Shown: positions 9,068-18,618 of the stretch, piece by piece | Position numbering within the stretch: the stretch's first letter is position 1 | How the letters are laid out: every line of letters starts with the position of its first letter | Source: Pseudomonas sp. ICMP 561 | GTDB taxonomy: Bacteria > Pseudomonadota > Gammaproteobacteria > Pseudomonadales > Pseudomonadaceae | Reading direction: 5' to 3' | DNA length: 64,000 bases | Assembly: GCF_002699985.1 (NCBI RefSeq) | Contig: NZ_LKBT01000045.1 | Coordinates: forward strand, 293,627 to 357,626 | Notes under the pieces: model-generated | Databases searched by the model: none | What the model saw: the letters and a program-made list of their open reading frames with translations, nothing else | Told to the model about the DNA's origin: nothing | Program-made: the position numbers and the translations under genes

Positions 9068-10399
9068 ATGACTATCGATATCGACCGCAATGCTCGACTT
9101 TCGGCCAAGCGAAAATTCATCCCGCACCTGCGCTGGTGGATGCTCTCCCTGTTTCTGCTTGGCGTCACCGTCAACTACATCACCCGAAACTCATTGGGCA
9201 TATTGGCCCCGGAACTGAAATCCACGTTCAGCATGTCGACTGAACAATACTCGTGGGTAGTCGCCGCTTTTCAACTGGCTTACACCATCTTCCAGCCCAT
9301 CTGCGGATGGCTGATCGATGCTGTCGGGTTGAAACTCGGCTTCGTGATATGTGCCGTCATATGGTCGGTGATGTGTCTGCTGCATGCGGGCGCAGCGAGC
9401 TGGGTACACCTGGCGATCCTGCGCTTTTTCATGGGTGCTTCGGAGGCTGCCGCCACCCCCGCGAATGCCAAAGCCATCGGCGACTGGTTCCCGAAAAAGG
9501 AACGGCCTGTCGCGGCAGGCTGGGCTGGCGTCGGCTTCTCGTTGGGCGCGATGTTAGCGCCGCCCATCATCTATCTGGCTCACGTTTCGCTGGGCTGGCA
9601 GGGCGCATTTTTGATTTCCGGTGGCATCGGACTGGTGTGGGCTGGCCTCTGGGCCTGGCTTTACCACGCGCCAGCCATCCACCCTCGCCTCTCTCCCGCT
9701 GAGCGGGAACACATCCAACAAGACGGCGAAATAACCGGCCAGCAAATGCCGTTTTTCAAAGCGCTGAAAAAGATCGGTCGGGACAAAAGGTTTTACGGAA
9801 TCGCCCTTCCCGCCTTCATGGCTGAACCCGCCTGGGCGGTCATGAGTTTCTGGGTGCCTCTGTATCTGGCCAATGAGCGAGGCATGGACCTAAAGCAAAT
9901 CGTCCTGTTTGCCTGGGTGCCTTTTCTGGCAGCAGACCTGGGCAGCATCGCCAGCGGTTATCTCTCCCGCGCCTACCACCGAATCTTCAAATGCACGCGG
10001 GTCAACTCAATCGTTGCGAGTTCGATCACGGGCGCGTTTCTGATGTTTTCGTTAGCCGTCATGACTCAGGTGAAAGATCCCTATGTCGCGATCGCGCTCA
10101 TTTCAGTCGGCGGTTTTGGCCACCAGATTATCTCCTGCATGTTGAGTGCATTGGTGGTCGAGACCTTTGATCGGGATGAACTGGCGACGGTAAACGGCAT
10201 GCGTGGTTCCTGCGCCTGGATTGCCAGCTTTATCTTCTCGCTGATCATCGGTGTCAGCGTCGACAAAATAGGCTTTAACCCACTGTTCATCGCCATGGGG
10301 CTCTTTGATTTTATAGGGGCAATTTTCATGATCATGTTTATCGCGGACCGTACCCAGTCCAAATCCAGGCCAAAATCTGAAGTGGTGCACCCACAATGA
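9068..10399 (+). CDS. MFS transporter, anion:cation symporter (ACS) type
   Basis: The 443-residue protein has about twelve hydrophobic helices in two halves with a central loop near residues 205-235. The start is ATG 9068; a TTG lies directly in front. Features such as NYITRNSLGILAPEL in helix 1 and GASEAAATPANAKAIGDWFPKKER after helix 4 are typical of ACS-family importers (ExuT, GudP, sialate and glycoside-acid carriers). Its stop overlaps the glycosidase start by four bases (ATGA), so uptake and hydrolysis are coupled. The substrate is probably an acidic or substituted glycoside, by family and context only. Confidence 0.92.
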   Translation: MTIDIDRNARLSAKRKFIPHLRWWMLSLFLLGVTVNYITRNSLGILAPELKSTFSMSTEQYSWVVAAFQLAYTIFQPICGWLIDAVGLKLGFVICAVIWSVMCLLHAGAASWVHLAILRFFMGASEAAATPANAKAIGDWFPKKERPVAAGWAGVGFSLGAMLAPPIIYLAHVSLGWQGAFLISGGIGLVWAGLWAWLYHAPAIHPRLSPAEREHIQQDGEITGQQMPFFKALKKIGRDKRFYGIALPAFMAEPAWAVMSFWVPLYLANERGMDLKQIVLFAWVPFLAADLGSIASGYLSRAYHRIFKCTRVNSIVASSITGAFLMFSLAVMTQVKDPYVAIALISVGGFGHQIISCMLSALVVETFDRDELATVNGMRGSCAWIASFIFSLIIGVSVDKIGFNPLFIAMGLFDFIGAIFMIMFIADRTQSKSRPKSEVVHPQ

Positions 10400-12780
10400 A
10401 ATCACTCAAAAACTGGAAGTTTCACGCACGAAAAGAAGGCTATATCGAGCTGCTGGTCGAGGACAGGCATGTATTCCGCATCCATATGCTCGAAGATGGT
10501 TTGGCTCGTGTCCTGCTGATGCGCGCAGGCACATTGGAACTGGATCGAACCTGGAGCATTGCGCCCAGGGAAGATGTCCCTTGGGAAGGTCGGTCTCGTG
10601 AGTCCGTTGCTGACTTTTCCTTGCCCGGCTTTGAGCTCGAAGAGCTCCAGGACCGACTGATACTGACCACCCAAAAACTGCGCGTAACGGTGCATCGGCC
10701 ACTGTGGTTGCAATGGGAATTCCACGACGGCCTGGCCTGGAAGCCGCTGGTCTCGGATCGTCCCACCGGCGCCTACTCACTCAACGCCCATGGTGATGGC
10801 CTCGAGCATTATCAGTTGCGCGCCCCTGAACATCGCTACTACGGCCTAGGGGAAAAAACCGGTGATTTAAACCGCACCGGCAGACGTTTTGAAATGCGTA
10901 ATCTCGACGCCATGGGCTACAACGCGGCGAGCACTGACCCGCTTTACAAGCACATTCCGTTCGTCATTACCCAGCAGCAAGACGCAAGTTTCGGGATGTT
11001 CTACGACAACCTGAACACCAGCGTCTTTGATCTGGGCAACGAGCTGGATAATTACCATCGCCCGTATCGTCGCTACAAAGCGGACGCGGGGGATCTCGAC
11101 TATTGGGTTATTGCAGGGCCGCGCGTACTCGATGTGACCAAGGCCTTCGTCCGCCTGACCGGACGCACCTTGTTCCTGCCTAAATGGAGCCTGGGCTACA
11201 GCGGCTCAACCATGCACTACACCGATGCTGACAATGCTCAAGAACAGTTGCTCGGGTTTCTTGATCTCTGTCGTCAACACGAGATCCCTTGCGACTCGTT
11301 TCAGCTGTCCTCCGGGTATACGTCGATTGGCGACAAACGCTATGTGTTCAACTGGAATTACGACAAAGTCCCGGATCCAGAGGCGCTGGCGCAAGCGTAC
11401 CGTGATGCTGGAGTCAGACTGATTGCCAACATAAAACCGTGTCTGCTGCAGGACCACCCACGCTACCCAGAAGTGGCAGATCAGAAGCTGTTCGTGACCG
11501 ACTCGGAATACGACCAGCCAGAAAGGTCGGTTTTCTGGGACGACGAGGGCTCGCACCTGGACTTCACCAATCCGGCGGCCATCCGCTGGTGGCAATCAAA
11601 CGTCACCTCGCAGCTTCTGGAAATGGGCATTGATTGCACGTGGAACGACAACAACGAATATGAAGTATGGGACGGCGAGGCACGCTGCCAGGGCTTTGGT
11701 CGCGAGATAGCGATCAAACATATCCGGCCCGTCATGGCGCTGCTAATGATGAGAGCCTCGCTGGAGGCGCAGCAGCGATTCGCACCTTCAGAACGCCCTT
11801 ACCTCATCTCCCGCTCGGGTTGCGCCGGGATGCAGCGCTATGTTCAGACCTGGAGCGGCGATAACCGGACCAACTGGGACACCCTCCGCTACAACACCCG
11901 CATGGGCCTAGGCATGAGCCTTTCAGGGTTGTACAACGTGGGGCACGATGTCGGCGGGTTCTCGGGCAACAAGCCGGATCCTGAGCTTTTTTTACGTTGG
12001 GTCCAGAACGGTGTGATGCACCCGCGCTTCACTATCCATTCCTGGAACGACGACGGCACCGTCAACGAGCCATGGATGCACCCCTCCGTTACCGACGCGA
12101 TCCGCGACGCCATCCGCCTCAGATACCGGTTGATGCCTTATTTCTATACCTTGCTGTGGCAAGCGAGTCATGAAGACGAGCCCGTTTTGCGGCCGACTTT
12201 TCTGGACCACGAGCACGATCCGCAGACCTTCGAAGAGAACGACGAATTCCTGCTGGGCCGGGACATTCTGGTCGCCAGCGTTGTAGAGCAAGGCGCACGC
12301 GAGCGCGAAGTCTGGCTACCGGTTAACGAGACGGGTTGGTGCGACTGGCATTCTGGTGAATGGTACGAAGGCGGCCAATACGTGTGTCTCGCTGCACCGC
12401 TGGAACGCTTGCCATTGCTGATTCGAGGAGGCGCTGCGATTGCCACCGGTGAATGCCACAAGCTCCATGACTCATCTCTTGATCGACATCGCGAGCTGGT
12501 GATTTTCCCTGCCCCCTCAGGCTCCGCAAACGGGGTGCTGTTCGAAGATGATGGCATTAGCCACGAGTGGAAAAGCGGCAGCAGCCTGCTGATTAACTGG
12601 ACCCTCGAATATGGCCCGGACTTCATTGATTTGAAGATCGTCAAAACAGGAAGTTTTCGTCCCGCGTGGGAGCAGCTTGAGGTGTCGCTGAAGGTACAGG
12701 ATGCGCGACCGTTGAGGATCAATGGCAATAGCCGAACGACTTTAGGGTTGGCCGAGATTCCGGATCACGAACTTGATTGA
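10396..12780 (+). CDS. Glycoside hydrolase family 31 (alpha-glycosidase)
   Basis: The protein has 794 residues, with an N-terminal beta-sandwich (1-240) and a (beta/alpha)8 barrel (about 260-620) followed by C-terminal beta domains. The nucleophile is Asp418 in TWNDNNE, and the general acid/base is Asp489 in WSGDNRTNWDTLR, both standard for GH31. GH31 enzymes release alpha-linked glucose, xylose or related sugars with retention. There is no signal peptide, so it acts in the cytoplasm on what the coupled MFS carrier brings in. The replacement of the common WxDMNEP by WNDNNEY, and the missing proline, suggest a subgroup other than classical alpha-glucosidase. Expression is probably under the divergent LacI protein. 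Confidence 0.93.
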   Translation: MKSLKNWKFHARKEGYIELLVEDRHVFRIHMLEDGLARVLLMRAGTLELDRTWSIAPREDVPWEGRSRESVADFSLPGFELEELQDRLILTTQKLRVTVHRPLWLQWEFHDGLAWKPLVSDRPTGAYSLNAHGDGLEHYQLRAPEHRYYGLGEKTGDLNRTGRRFEMRNLDAMGYNAASTDPLYKHIPFVITQQQDASFGMFYDNLNTSVFDLGNELDNYHRPYRRYKADAGDLDYWVIAGPRVLDVTKAFVRLTGRTLFLPKWSLGYSGSTMHYTDADNAQEQLLGFLDLCRQHEIPCDSFQLSSGYTSIGDKRYVFNWNYDKVPDPEALAQAYRDAGVRLIANIKPCLLQDHPRYPEVADQKLFVTDSEYDQPERSVFWDDEGSHLDFTNPAAIRWWQSNVTSQLLEMGIDCTWNDNNEYEVWDGEARCQGFGREIAIKHIRPVMALLMMRASLEAQQRFAPSERPYLISRSGCAGMQRYVQTWSGDNRTNWDTLRYNTRMGLGMSLSGLYNVGHDVGGFSGNKPDPELFLRWVQNGVMHPRFTIHSWNDDGTVNEPWMHPSVTDAIRDAIRLRYRLMPYFYTLLWQASHEDEPVLRPTFLDHEHDPQTFEENDEFLLGRDILVASVVEQGAREREVWLPVNETGWCDWHSGEWYEGGQYVCLAAPLERLPLLIRGGAAIATGECHKLHDSSLDRHRELVIFPAPSGSANGVLFEDDGISHEWKSGSSLLINWTLEYGPDFIDLKIVKTGSFRPAWEQLEVSLKVQDARPLRINGNSRTTLGLAEIPDHELD

Positions 12781-12805
12781 TCAATGACTGATTTGGAATG
12801 CTTTT

Positions 12806-12890
12806 CTGTAGGAGCTCACGAGCACCGCGAGGCAGCGATGGCGGTCTGTCTGATACACCGCTATCGCGGCCTCGCGGTGCTCGTGCGCTC
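12806..12890 (+). repeat. REP pair, 'AGCACCGCGAGG' variant
   Basis: An inverted repeat between CTGTAGGAGCTCACGAGCAC and GCGGTGCTCGTGCGCTC with a 30-base spacer. It lies downstream of the GH31 gene. Confidence 0.75.
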
Positions 12891-12930
12891 TAATAAAACA
12901 ACATGCAATTACTGGATTGAAATGCATTTT

Positions 12931-13002
12931 CTGTAGGAGCTGCCGAAGGCTGCGAAACATTTCTCCTGATACACCGCGATCGCAGCCTTCGGCAGCTACA
13001 GG
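12931..13002 (+). repeat. REP pair, 'GCCGAAGGCTGCGA' family
   Basis: The arms CTGTAGGAGCTGCCGAAGGC and GCCTTCGGCAGCTACAG face each other. Immediately after it (13007-13035) comes a segment GTTTGCCGCGAGACAGCGCG that recurs next to other REP pairs at 35.77 and 49.71 kb. This and the preceding REP occupy the 312-base gap before the hybrid kinase; no gene is seen. Confidence 0.8.
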
Positions 13003-13092
13003 TCCTATGTTTGCCGCGAGACAGCGCGGTGATATGGAAACAGGGCCAGCTTGGCTGCCAGGTCTGTGGATTGCCCAAGCTCCATAACCACC

Positions 13093-16000
13093 TCAGGATT
13101 CGTCGCCCAGCCGGGACAGGCTTGCCGCGAGTTCATCCTTGCGAAACGGTTTGGCAAGCCGCGGAATATCCGCATCAAGCCCCTCACGCTCGGCATAGCC
13201 GGAGACCAGGAGGATTGCAGTCCCGGGCCGGGAAGTTCGGACTACTCTGGCCAGATCGGTGCCACTGATACCAGGCATCAGGTGGTCCGTGACGAGCAGG
13301 TTGAAGGGCTGCCCGGCGTCCAGCAGTTGCAAAGCCTCCTCGCCTGACGCGGCTTCGATCACCCGGTAGCCCAGGTCCGCCAGCATGTACGAGGTGCTTG
13401 CGCGTACCAGTTCTTCATCGTCGACCAGCAGCGCAACGCCGCGCACCGATTGTCGCTCCGGAGCCTCGACCACGCGCAAGGCTGCTGCCGGTACCGTCAT
13501 GCTGCGCGGAAGCCACAGCTCCACGTTCGTTCCCAGACCGGGCAAGCTTTGAATCGTAAGCGCACCGTTCAACTGAGATGCCAGGCCGTGCACCATCGAG
13601 AGGCCAAGACCCGTTCCCTTCCCGACGCCCTTGGTCGAAAAGAACGGCTCCACCGCCCGGGCGAGCGTCGCCGCGTCCATCCCCGTGCCGGTGTCAGCGA
13701 CAGACAGACAAAGGTATTCGCCGGTCGGAAGCCTCGAGCGGTGACCGCTACTGACCAACTCAGTGCTCGCGGATATGCGCATCGTCCCCCCTTCCAGCAT
13801 CGCGTCGCGCGCGTTCACGGAGAGATTCAGAAGTGCCATTTCGAGTTGGTTCGGGTCCGCCATTGCCGCAGGCAGATTCTCCGGGGCATCAACGACGACC
13901 TTGATTTGCGGACCGGTGGTGCTGGCGACGAGATCGCCCATGTCGCTGACCAGCTTTGCCACGTCGACCGGAACCGCTTGAAGCGGTTGGCGACGCGCGA
14001 AGGCAAGCAACCTTTGCACAAGGGTCTTCGCACGATCCGCCGATTGCAGGGCTCCAGAAATCAGCCGCTGCTCTCGCTCGCCGCCCACGCCTCTGCGCTG
14101 GAGCATGTCCAACGTGCCAACGATCGGGGTAAGCAGGTTGTTAAAGTCATGAGCCACGCCGCCGGTAAGCTGACCCATTGCTTCCATCTTCTGACTCTGA
14201 CGCAACGCCTGCTGGACTTCTTCCCGCTCAGCGATGGCCTGGGAAATCCTCGCTTCGAGCGTGGCATTGAGTTCGCGCAGTTCCTCCTCGGCGGCCTTGC
14301 GGGCGGTGACATCAACCACGGTGCCGGTAAAACGCAGACAGCGATTGGACGAATTGAATACAGCCCGGCCCTTGGCCGCTATCCAGCGGACAATGCCATC
14401 CTCGCGGCCAATCGTGCGGTAGTCCACTTCGTAGAGCGCGCGCTGCTCAGGATCGACGGCCGCTGCGAAGGCCTCAGTCGTTGCTTCTCGATCTTCCGGA
14501 TGCAAACCGTCATAGAAGTGTTGCAACGTGACCGGCACATCAGCCGAAATGCCGAACATGGCCTTGGTCTGTGGCGGCCAGATGAGCGTTTGATGAACGA
14601 TATCCACGTCCCAGAAGCCAATGTCGGCGTTTTCCACGGCAAGGCGCAGTCGCTCCTCGCTCTCGCGCAGACGCATCTCGGCACCTACCCGCTCAACATG
14701 TGCCCAGCAGCGCTCGACGACTTCCCTGACCAGGGATATTTCGGACGGTTGCCAGTCCCGGGGCTGATCCTGATGAACCGCCATCATTGCCGTCAGCCGG
14801 CCGTCCTTCACGAGCGGGCAACAAATGATCGCGTCCACACCAATGGATAGAAAGGTCTCAAGGCCCGCGCCACGGTTCAGTTCTGCGACAACATCACGTA
14901 TGACCAACGTGCGGCCCGCGCGCATATCTTGCGCAGCACGAGGTCCAAAAAGGTCGAGGCTATAGGCTCCAACCGAACTCTGGATGCCGGGCGCATTGTA
15001 ATCACTGCGAATCCAGAACCGGTCGTGGTCGATATCCACATCCGCGTAGGCGCAGCGCGAAATGTTCAGCCTCCGACCGAGCAGCTCGGTCGCGGCAAGC
15101 AGCGCGTCTTCGGCATGCTGGATATTGAAGAGCCGGTTGTCGAGTTCATCAAAAAAACGCAGTCGCGAAGCACTGTCTTGCAGTGCCGCTTCAGCCTGAT
15201 GCTCGGCCGTACGGTCGCGGAAGATTTTCACAAAACCGCCATGATCCATGGCGAGCGGCATCATCAATCCCGACCCCCAGAAGCGTGTACCGTTTTTGCG
15301 GACGTGCCAGCGCTCGTTGACGGCTCGCCCCTGTTCACCAGCAACTTTTAGCTCGTTGTGGAACACTCGCTCGGCCTGGTCCATGTCCGTATAGAAAAAG
15401 TCGCCCTTGCGACCGACTACTTCCTCGGCATCGTAGCCGACCACACGCTGGGCACCGATATTCCAGCTCGTTACAGTGCCTTGCGCATCGAAGGTGATAA
15501 TCGCGAAGTCCTCTGCGCCCTCAACGATCTGGCAGTATCGCGCCTCACTGACCCGGATAGCGGCCTTCGCCCGAGCTCGATGCACAACGAGACCCACCGT
15601 CTGGACAACGAAGTCGACGATCTGAGTATCTGCCAACAGGGGTTTGCGCGGTTCATGGTGGTACATGACAAAAGCGCCGAGCACGTCGCCCTGCGCCGAA
15701 CGGATCGGGAATGACCAGCAGGCGTGCAGGCCGTGTTCAATGGCTTTCTCCCGGAAACCGGCCCACAGCGGGTCGTTCGCAATGTCGGACATGGGCACTG
15801 GCTCGCGCCGAAAAGCCGCAGAACTGCCGTAGCTCGAGCTCTGGCCGACAATGACGCCCTCCATGTCGGCATTGAATGAGCCGGGAAGACTCGGGCCTGC
15901 GCAATGCTGCAGCTGCTGACCGTCTTCATCCAGCAGCAGAATACTTCCCAGGAAACGGGACGTGGACAGCGCTTCCACTTCCCGGACAATCTCGTCCAGC

Positions 16001-16587
16001 GCGACGTTGAGAGGAGTCTCTTCGACGGCCAGTTTCAGGATACGGTTCTGTGCATCGCCCAGCGCGGCCGCGCGATTGCGTGCCTCAGTGAGGCGCGCAT
16101 TCTCGATGGCAATAGTCGCCAGACGCGCCAGACTTTCCAGCCGTTTGATCGTATCCAGGTCGTGGGTGCGGACCTCCGACCAGTAAGCGCCCAGCGCCGC
16201 GACCGAAACCGGTCGTCCGATCGGTACCATCACCATGCTACGGACAAAAGTCGGCGAGTAGGCGTCTTGAGGAATGCGCGGGTCGAGCCGGACATCGGGA
16301 ATGGCGACCGTCTCGCTGTGGTGCATGACCCAGCCCGAAATACAGTGGTCAGCCGGGAACGTCAGGCCTTCCCACAATGGAGAAACTGCATCCTCCGCCA
16401 CATAAGAACAACGCCCGTCATGCTCAATAACGACCGCTACGCCCTCTGCTCCGACAGCGGCACGCGCCGTGTCCCGAAGCACGGCAACGACCTCTTCCAC
16501 CGATGCCGCCATAACCAGTCGCTCACTGGCATCCAGCACATGGGACAAGCGTTCATCAACGCTTGGAGCTATCGGAACAGATGGCAA
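13093..16587 (-). CDS. Multi-sensor hybrid histidine kinase (GAF-GAF-PAS-GAF-PAS-HK-REC)
   Basis: The protein has 1164 residues. The frame begins with TTG (16585-16587) behind GGGAGA, the best start available. Approximate order is GAF 20-165, GAF 180-335, PAS 343-470, GAF 480-645, PAS 655-775, a coiled coil, DHp with His813 (GGVAHDFNNLL), HATPase to about 1040 (GKGTGLGLSMVHG) and a receiver with Asp1101 (LLVTDHLMPG). No membrane helices are visible, so it senses cytoplasmic ligands or redox/light cues. GAF domains of this kind can bind bilins, but no clear chromophore cysteine was identified. The kinase core resembles the partial kinase at the window start. No separate output gene is adjacent. 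Confidence 0.93.
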   Translation of the reverse strand: MPSVPIAPSVDERLSHVLDASERLVMAASVEEVVAVLRDTARAAVGAEGVAVVIEHDGRCSYVAEDAVSPLWEGLTFPADHCISGWVMHHSETVAIPDVRLDPRIPQDAYSPTFVRSMVMVPIGRPVSVAALGAYWSEVRTHDLDTIKRLESLARLATIAIENARLTEARNRAAALGDAQNRILKLAVEETPLNVALDEIVREVEALSTSRFLGSILLLDEDGQQLQHCAGPSLPGSFNADMEGVIVGQSSSYGSSAAFRREPVPMSDIANDPLWAGFREKAIEHGLHACWSFPIRSAQGDVLGAFVMYHHEPRKPLLADTQIVDFVVQTVGLVVHRARAKAAIRVSEARYCQIVEGAEDFAIITFDAQGTVTSWNIGAQRVVGYDAEEVVGRKGDFFYTDMDQAERVFHNELKVAGEQGRAVNERWHVRKNGTRFWGSGLMMPLAMDHGGFVKIFRDRTAEHQAEAALQDSASRLRFFDELDNRLFNIQHAEDALLAATELLGRRLNISRCAYADVDIDHDRFWIRSDYNAPGIQSSVGAYSLDLFGPRAAQDMRAGRTLVIRDVVAELNRGAGLETFLSIGVDAIICCPLVKDGRLTAMMAVHQDQPRDWQPSEISLVREVVERCWAHVERVGAEMRLRESEERLRLAVENADIGFWDVDIVHQTLIWPPQTKAMFGISADVPVTLQHFYDGLHPEDREATTEAFAAAVDPEQRALYEVDYRTIGREDGIVRWIAAKGRAVFNSSNRCLRFTGTVVDVTARKAAEEELRELNATLEARISQAIAEREEVQQALRQSQKMEAMGQLTGGVAHDFNNLLTPIVGTLDMLQRRGVGGEREQRLISGALQSADRAKTLVQRLLAFARRQPLQAVPVDVAKLVSDMGDLVASTTGPQIKVVVDAPENLPAAMADPNQLEMALLNLSVNARDAMLEGGTMRISASTELVSSGHRSRLPTGEYLCLSVADTGTGMDAATLARAVEPFFSTKGVGKGTGLGLSMVHGLASQLNGALTIQSLPGLGTNVELWLPRSMTVPAAALRVVEAPERQSVRGVALLVDDEELVRASTSYMLADLGYRVIEAASGEEALQLLDAGQPFNLLVTDHLMPGISGTDLARVVRTSRPGTAILLVSGYAEREGLDADIPRLAKPFRKDELAASLSRLGDES

Positions 16588-16730
16588 ACGGATCTCCCAC
16601 CGACGGCCACAGAATCGCTATTCCACGGACGGGTTCAAAATGAATGATGCCAAAAAGACATTATATATAGCATCCCGTCTCGATATGCAGAAATGCGACC
16701 ATCGAGCATTACGTTAAAGAACTTCCAGCC

Positions 16731-17294
16731 TTAAGCCGCCTCAAGCGCCGCAGCAATAGCCTCGTTGAAAGCTGGGATATCATCCGGAGTACGCGAAGTA
16801 ATCAGCGTCCATCCATTGGCCGGGCATTGCTTGACCTCGGCATCGACCCAACCGGCAGCACCGGCATTTTCCAGGTCAAGCTTTACGCTCGGGTACGAGG
16901 TGAGGGTCTTGCCATTGATCACGCCAGCGTTGATCAGCAACCACGGCCCGTGACAAATCGCAGCAATGATCTTGCCCGCATCAGCAAACTCCTTGACCAG
17001 ACGCTGAGCGTTTTCATCCAGTCGCAACGTATCGGCATTGACCGTACCGCCCGGGATCACCAGTGCATCAAAATCCGACGCTTTCAGCCCGGCCAGCGCA
17101 GTCTGGGATTCAACCGTGCGATCTTTCTCAGTGTCCTGAACGAAAGTCTGAGCAGTCCCGCCGTCACTCGAACCGTGGGTGACCGAAGCCCCCTGAGCCT
17201 TGAGCGCTTCTAGCGGTTTAATCAGCTCGTCCCGCTCGATCCCTGTATTGGAGGTGATGAACAGTACTTTTTTGCCTTCCAGTTGATTACTCAT
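16731..17294 (-). CDS. DJ-1/PfpI family protein
   Basis: This 187-residue protein has the PfpI/YhbO layout: a flavodoxin-like N-terminus with GIERDE (acidic residue that primes the cysteine) and a nucleophile elbow AAICHGPWLL carrying the catalytic Cys near residue 114, followed by the conserved His. Family members are stress proteins with reported deglycase, glyoxalase or chaperone activity. The length is normal. It stands alone, upstream of the large hybrid kinase on the same strand with 143 bases between, so it may be an independent unit. Confidence 0.93.
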   Translation of the reverse strand: MSNQLEGKKVLFITSNTGIERDELIKPLEALKAQGASVTHGSSDGGTAQTFVQDTEKDRTVESQTALAGLKASDFDALVIPGGTVNADTLRLDENAQRLVKEFADAGKIIAAICHGPWLLINAGVINGKTLTSYPSVKLDLENAGAAGWVDAEVKQCPANGWTLITSRTPDDIPAFNEAIAAALEAA

Positions 17295-17472
17295 GGTGGT
17301 TACTCCGTCCTCTTATCAAGGTGATCAATTCATGCGTGCGAATGGTGATTCATCCGACGCGTTGAAGATGGGAGGTCGGAGCGGTTTTGAAAGTTCAGCT
17401 GGATTTTGTGTTGGTGCCGGGTGAGTAGGCGGTACTGACACGACGCTATCGTGCAGTGAACACAAAACCCTT

Positions 17473-17562
17473 TGTGGGAGCCGGGCTTGCCCGCGATGCA
17501 TGAGACACAGCCAGAAGGCAGACCGCGTCATCGTTTATCGCGGGCAAGCCCAGCTCCCACAG
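17473..17562 (+). repeat. REPIN, 'GCTTGCCCGCGA' family
   Basis: The arms TGTGGGAGCCGGGCTTGCCC and GGGCAAGCCCAGCTCCCACA are separated by about 50 bases. The rest of the gap 17295-17745 shows no gene. Confidence 0.85.
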
Positions 17563-17745
17563 GACTTTGGAATGAGCCTTACATCTAGAGCGTCTTTAAA
17601 AAAAATCATGAATCAACCGCGGCTTCACAGTCGCAAAAGTTGACTCATGAACAGCGCTACCACGCAGCGCAGAATACTTCGATAGCGACAGCTAACTTCA
17701 GCCAGCGCCGTCAATTGCAGCTACCACGGCAGATAAGTGTCAGGC

Positions 17746-17901
17746 TCAAGCCTGCTCATCTTGCTCGTCTTCATCATGCTTGAGCGCAGGCTTCATACCT
17801 GGCTGAGACGCGTGCTCGGCATTCGGGGCGATTTCTTCGCCGTGATTCTTTTTCTCTTGCTGAACTTTTTTGTCGTGTGCAACGTTGCGTGGGTCGGTCA
17901 T
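17746..17901 (-). CDS. Small charged protein, 51 residues
   Basis: A complete small gene runs from ATG 17901, behind AAGGAAA with six-base spacing, to TGA 17746. The product begins MTDPRNVAHDKKVQQEKKNH and ends in an acidic run, KHDEDEQDEQA. It is hydrophilic throughout, with no signal peptide, membrane segment or cysteine, and is probably disordered or helical. The sense-strand frame over the same bases would encode a hydrophobic 85-residue protein, but it has no ribosome site. Function is unknown. The composition recalls small stress-related proteins of pseudomonads, but no family is assigned. Confidence 0.7.
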   Translation of the reverse strand: MTDPRNVAHDKKVQQEKKNHGEEIAPNAEHASQPGMKPALKHDEDEQDEQA

Positions 17902-18110
17902 GGGATTTCCTTGATTGGGCAGTGGTTCAAATACCCATCGACGCGAAAGCTGAATCTGAGCGCCCGGGCAAGATTTGGAGTTCGCTGGGGATAGAGTGTT
18001 CAGTGCAATTCAAACCTGTAACGGCCGAGCAATGCGAGGAGAGTAAAAGCGTCTAAGAACGAAGCCATCAGGATCGGAAGCGAATAAATCAGCAATGCTG
18101 ACGCAGGACA

Positions 18111-18470
18111 CTAGTAGTACCCAAGGGTTTGTAACGTTCTGGCAAGACTCAGGACAGGTTGTAATTTCTCATCAAGCAAAGTCCACCACTCGTGCTCAAC
18201 CCACTCACCTGTCTCTGTCTGGTGCATGGGAGGTATCCATTCTTTATGCCGATTGAAAACATCCGGGATGGCTCGTCCAAGGGCCGATAGTTGATTTTGG
18301 GTAAAATCCTCTTTTTGAAGCTCAACAACCTTCGCAAGCGCCAGACGATAATCCTCAACGTAAGTCATCGCCGGAGTAGAACTAGCGACCCGTATCAATT
18401 CGGGCAGTACTGACTCCAGTTCCTTGAGCTGACTCAACCTGTCCGCGTTCGTATAACGGTATTCGGCCAT
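18111..18470 (-). CDS. Hypothetical protein, island gene (119 residues)
   Basis: The start is an ATG preceded by AGGGA. The sequence is mostly helical and soluble, with a central FTQNQLSALGRAIPDVFNRH and a tryptophan-rich patch GEWVEHEWWTLLDEK near residues 88-102. There is no signal peptide or recognisable motif. It opens the run of small single genes extending to about 34 kb, where several neighbours belong to immunity-protein families. An immunity role is possible by context only. Confidence 0.65.
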   Translation of the reverse strand: MAEYRYTNADRLSQLKELESVLPELIRVASSTPAMTYVEDYRLALAKVVELQKEDFTQNQLSALGRAIPDVFNRHKEWIPPMHQTETGEWVEHEWWTLLDEKLQPVLSLARTLQTLGYY

Positions 18471-18618
18471 TGTGATTCCCTGCTATCTGTTGGGTAGCGG
18501 CACCAAGAGGCTCTCTTGAAGCCGCGCGACCAGCGGCTTCCCGAGAGCCTCAACCACTATGTCAGCGATACCAATCCGGTGCGCTTAGTCGATGAACTCG
18601 TCAGGCTTTTTAACCCAC

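Noticed and set aside
17737..17994. A plus-strand frame for an 85-residue hydrophobic protein
   Set aside because: No ribosome site; it overlaps the better-supported 51-residue gene on the other strand.
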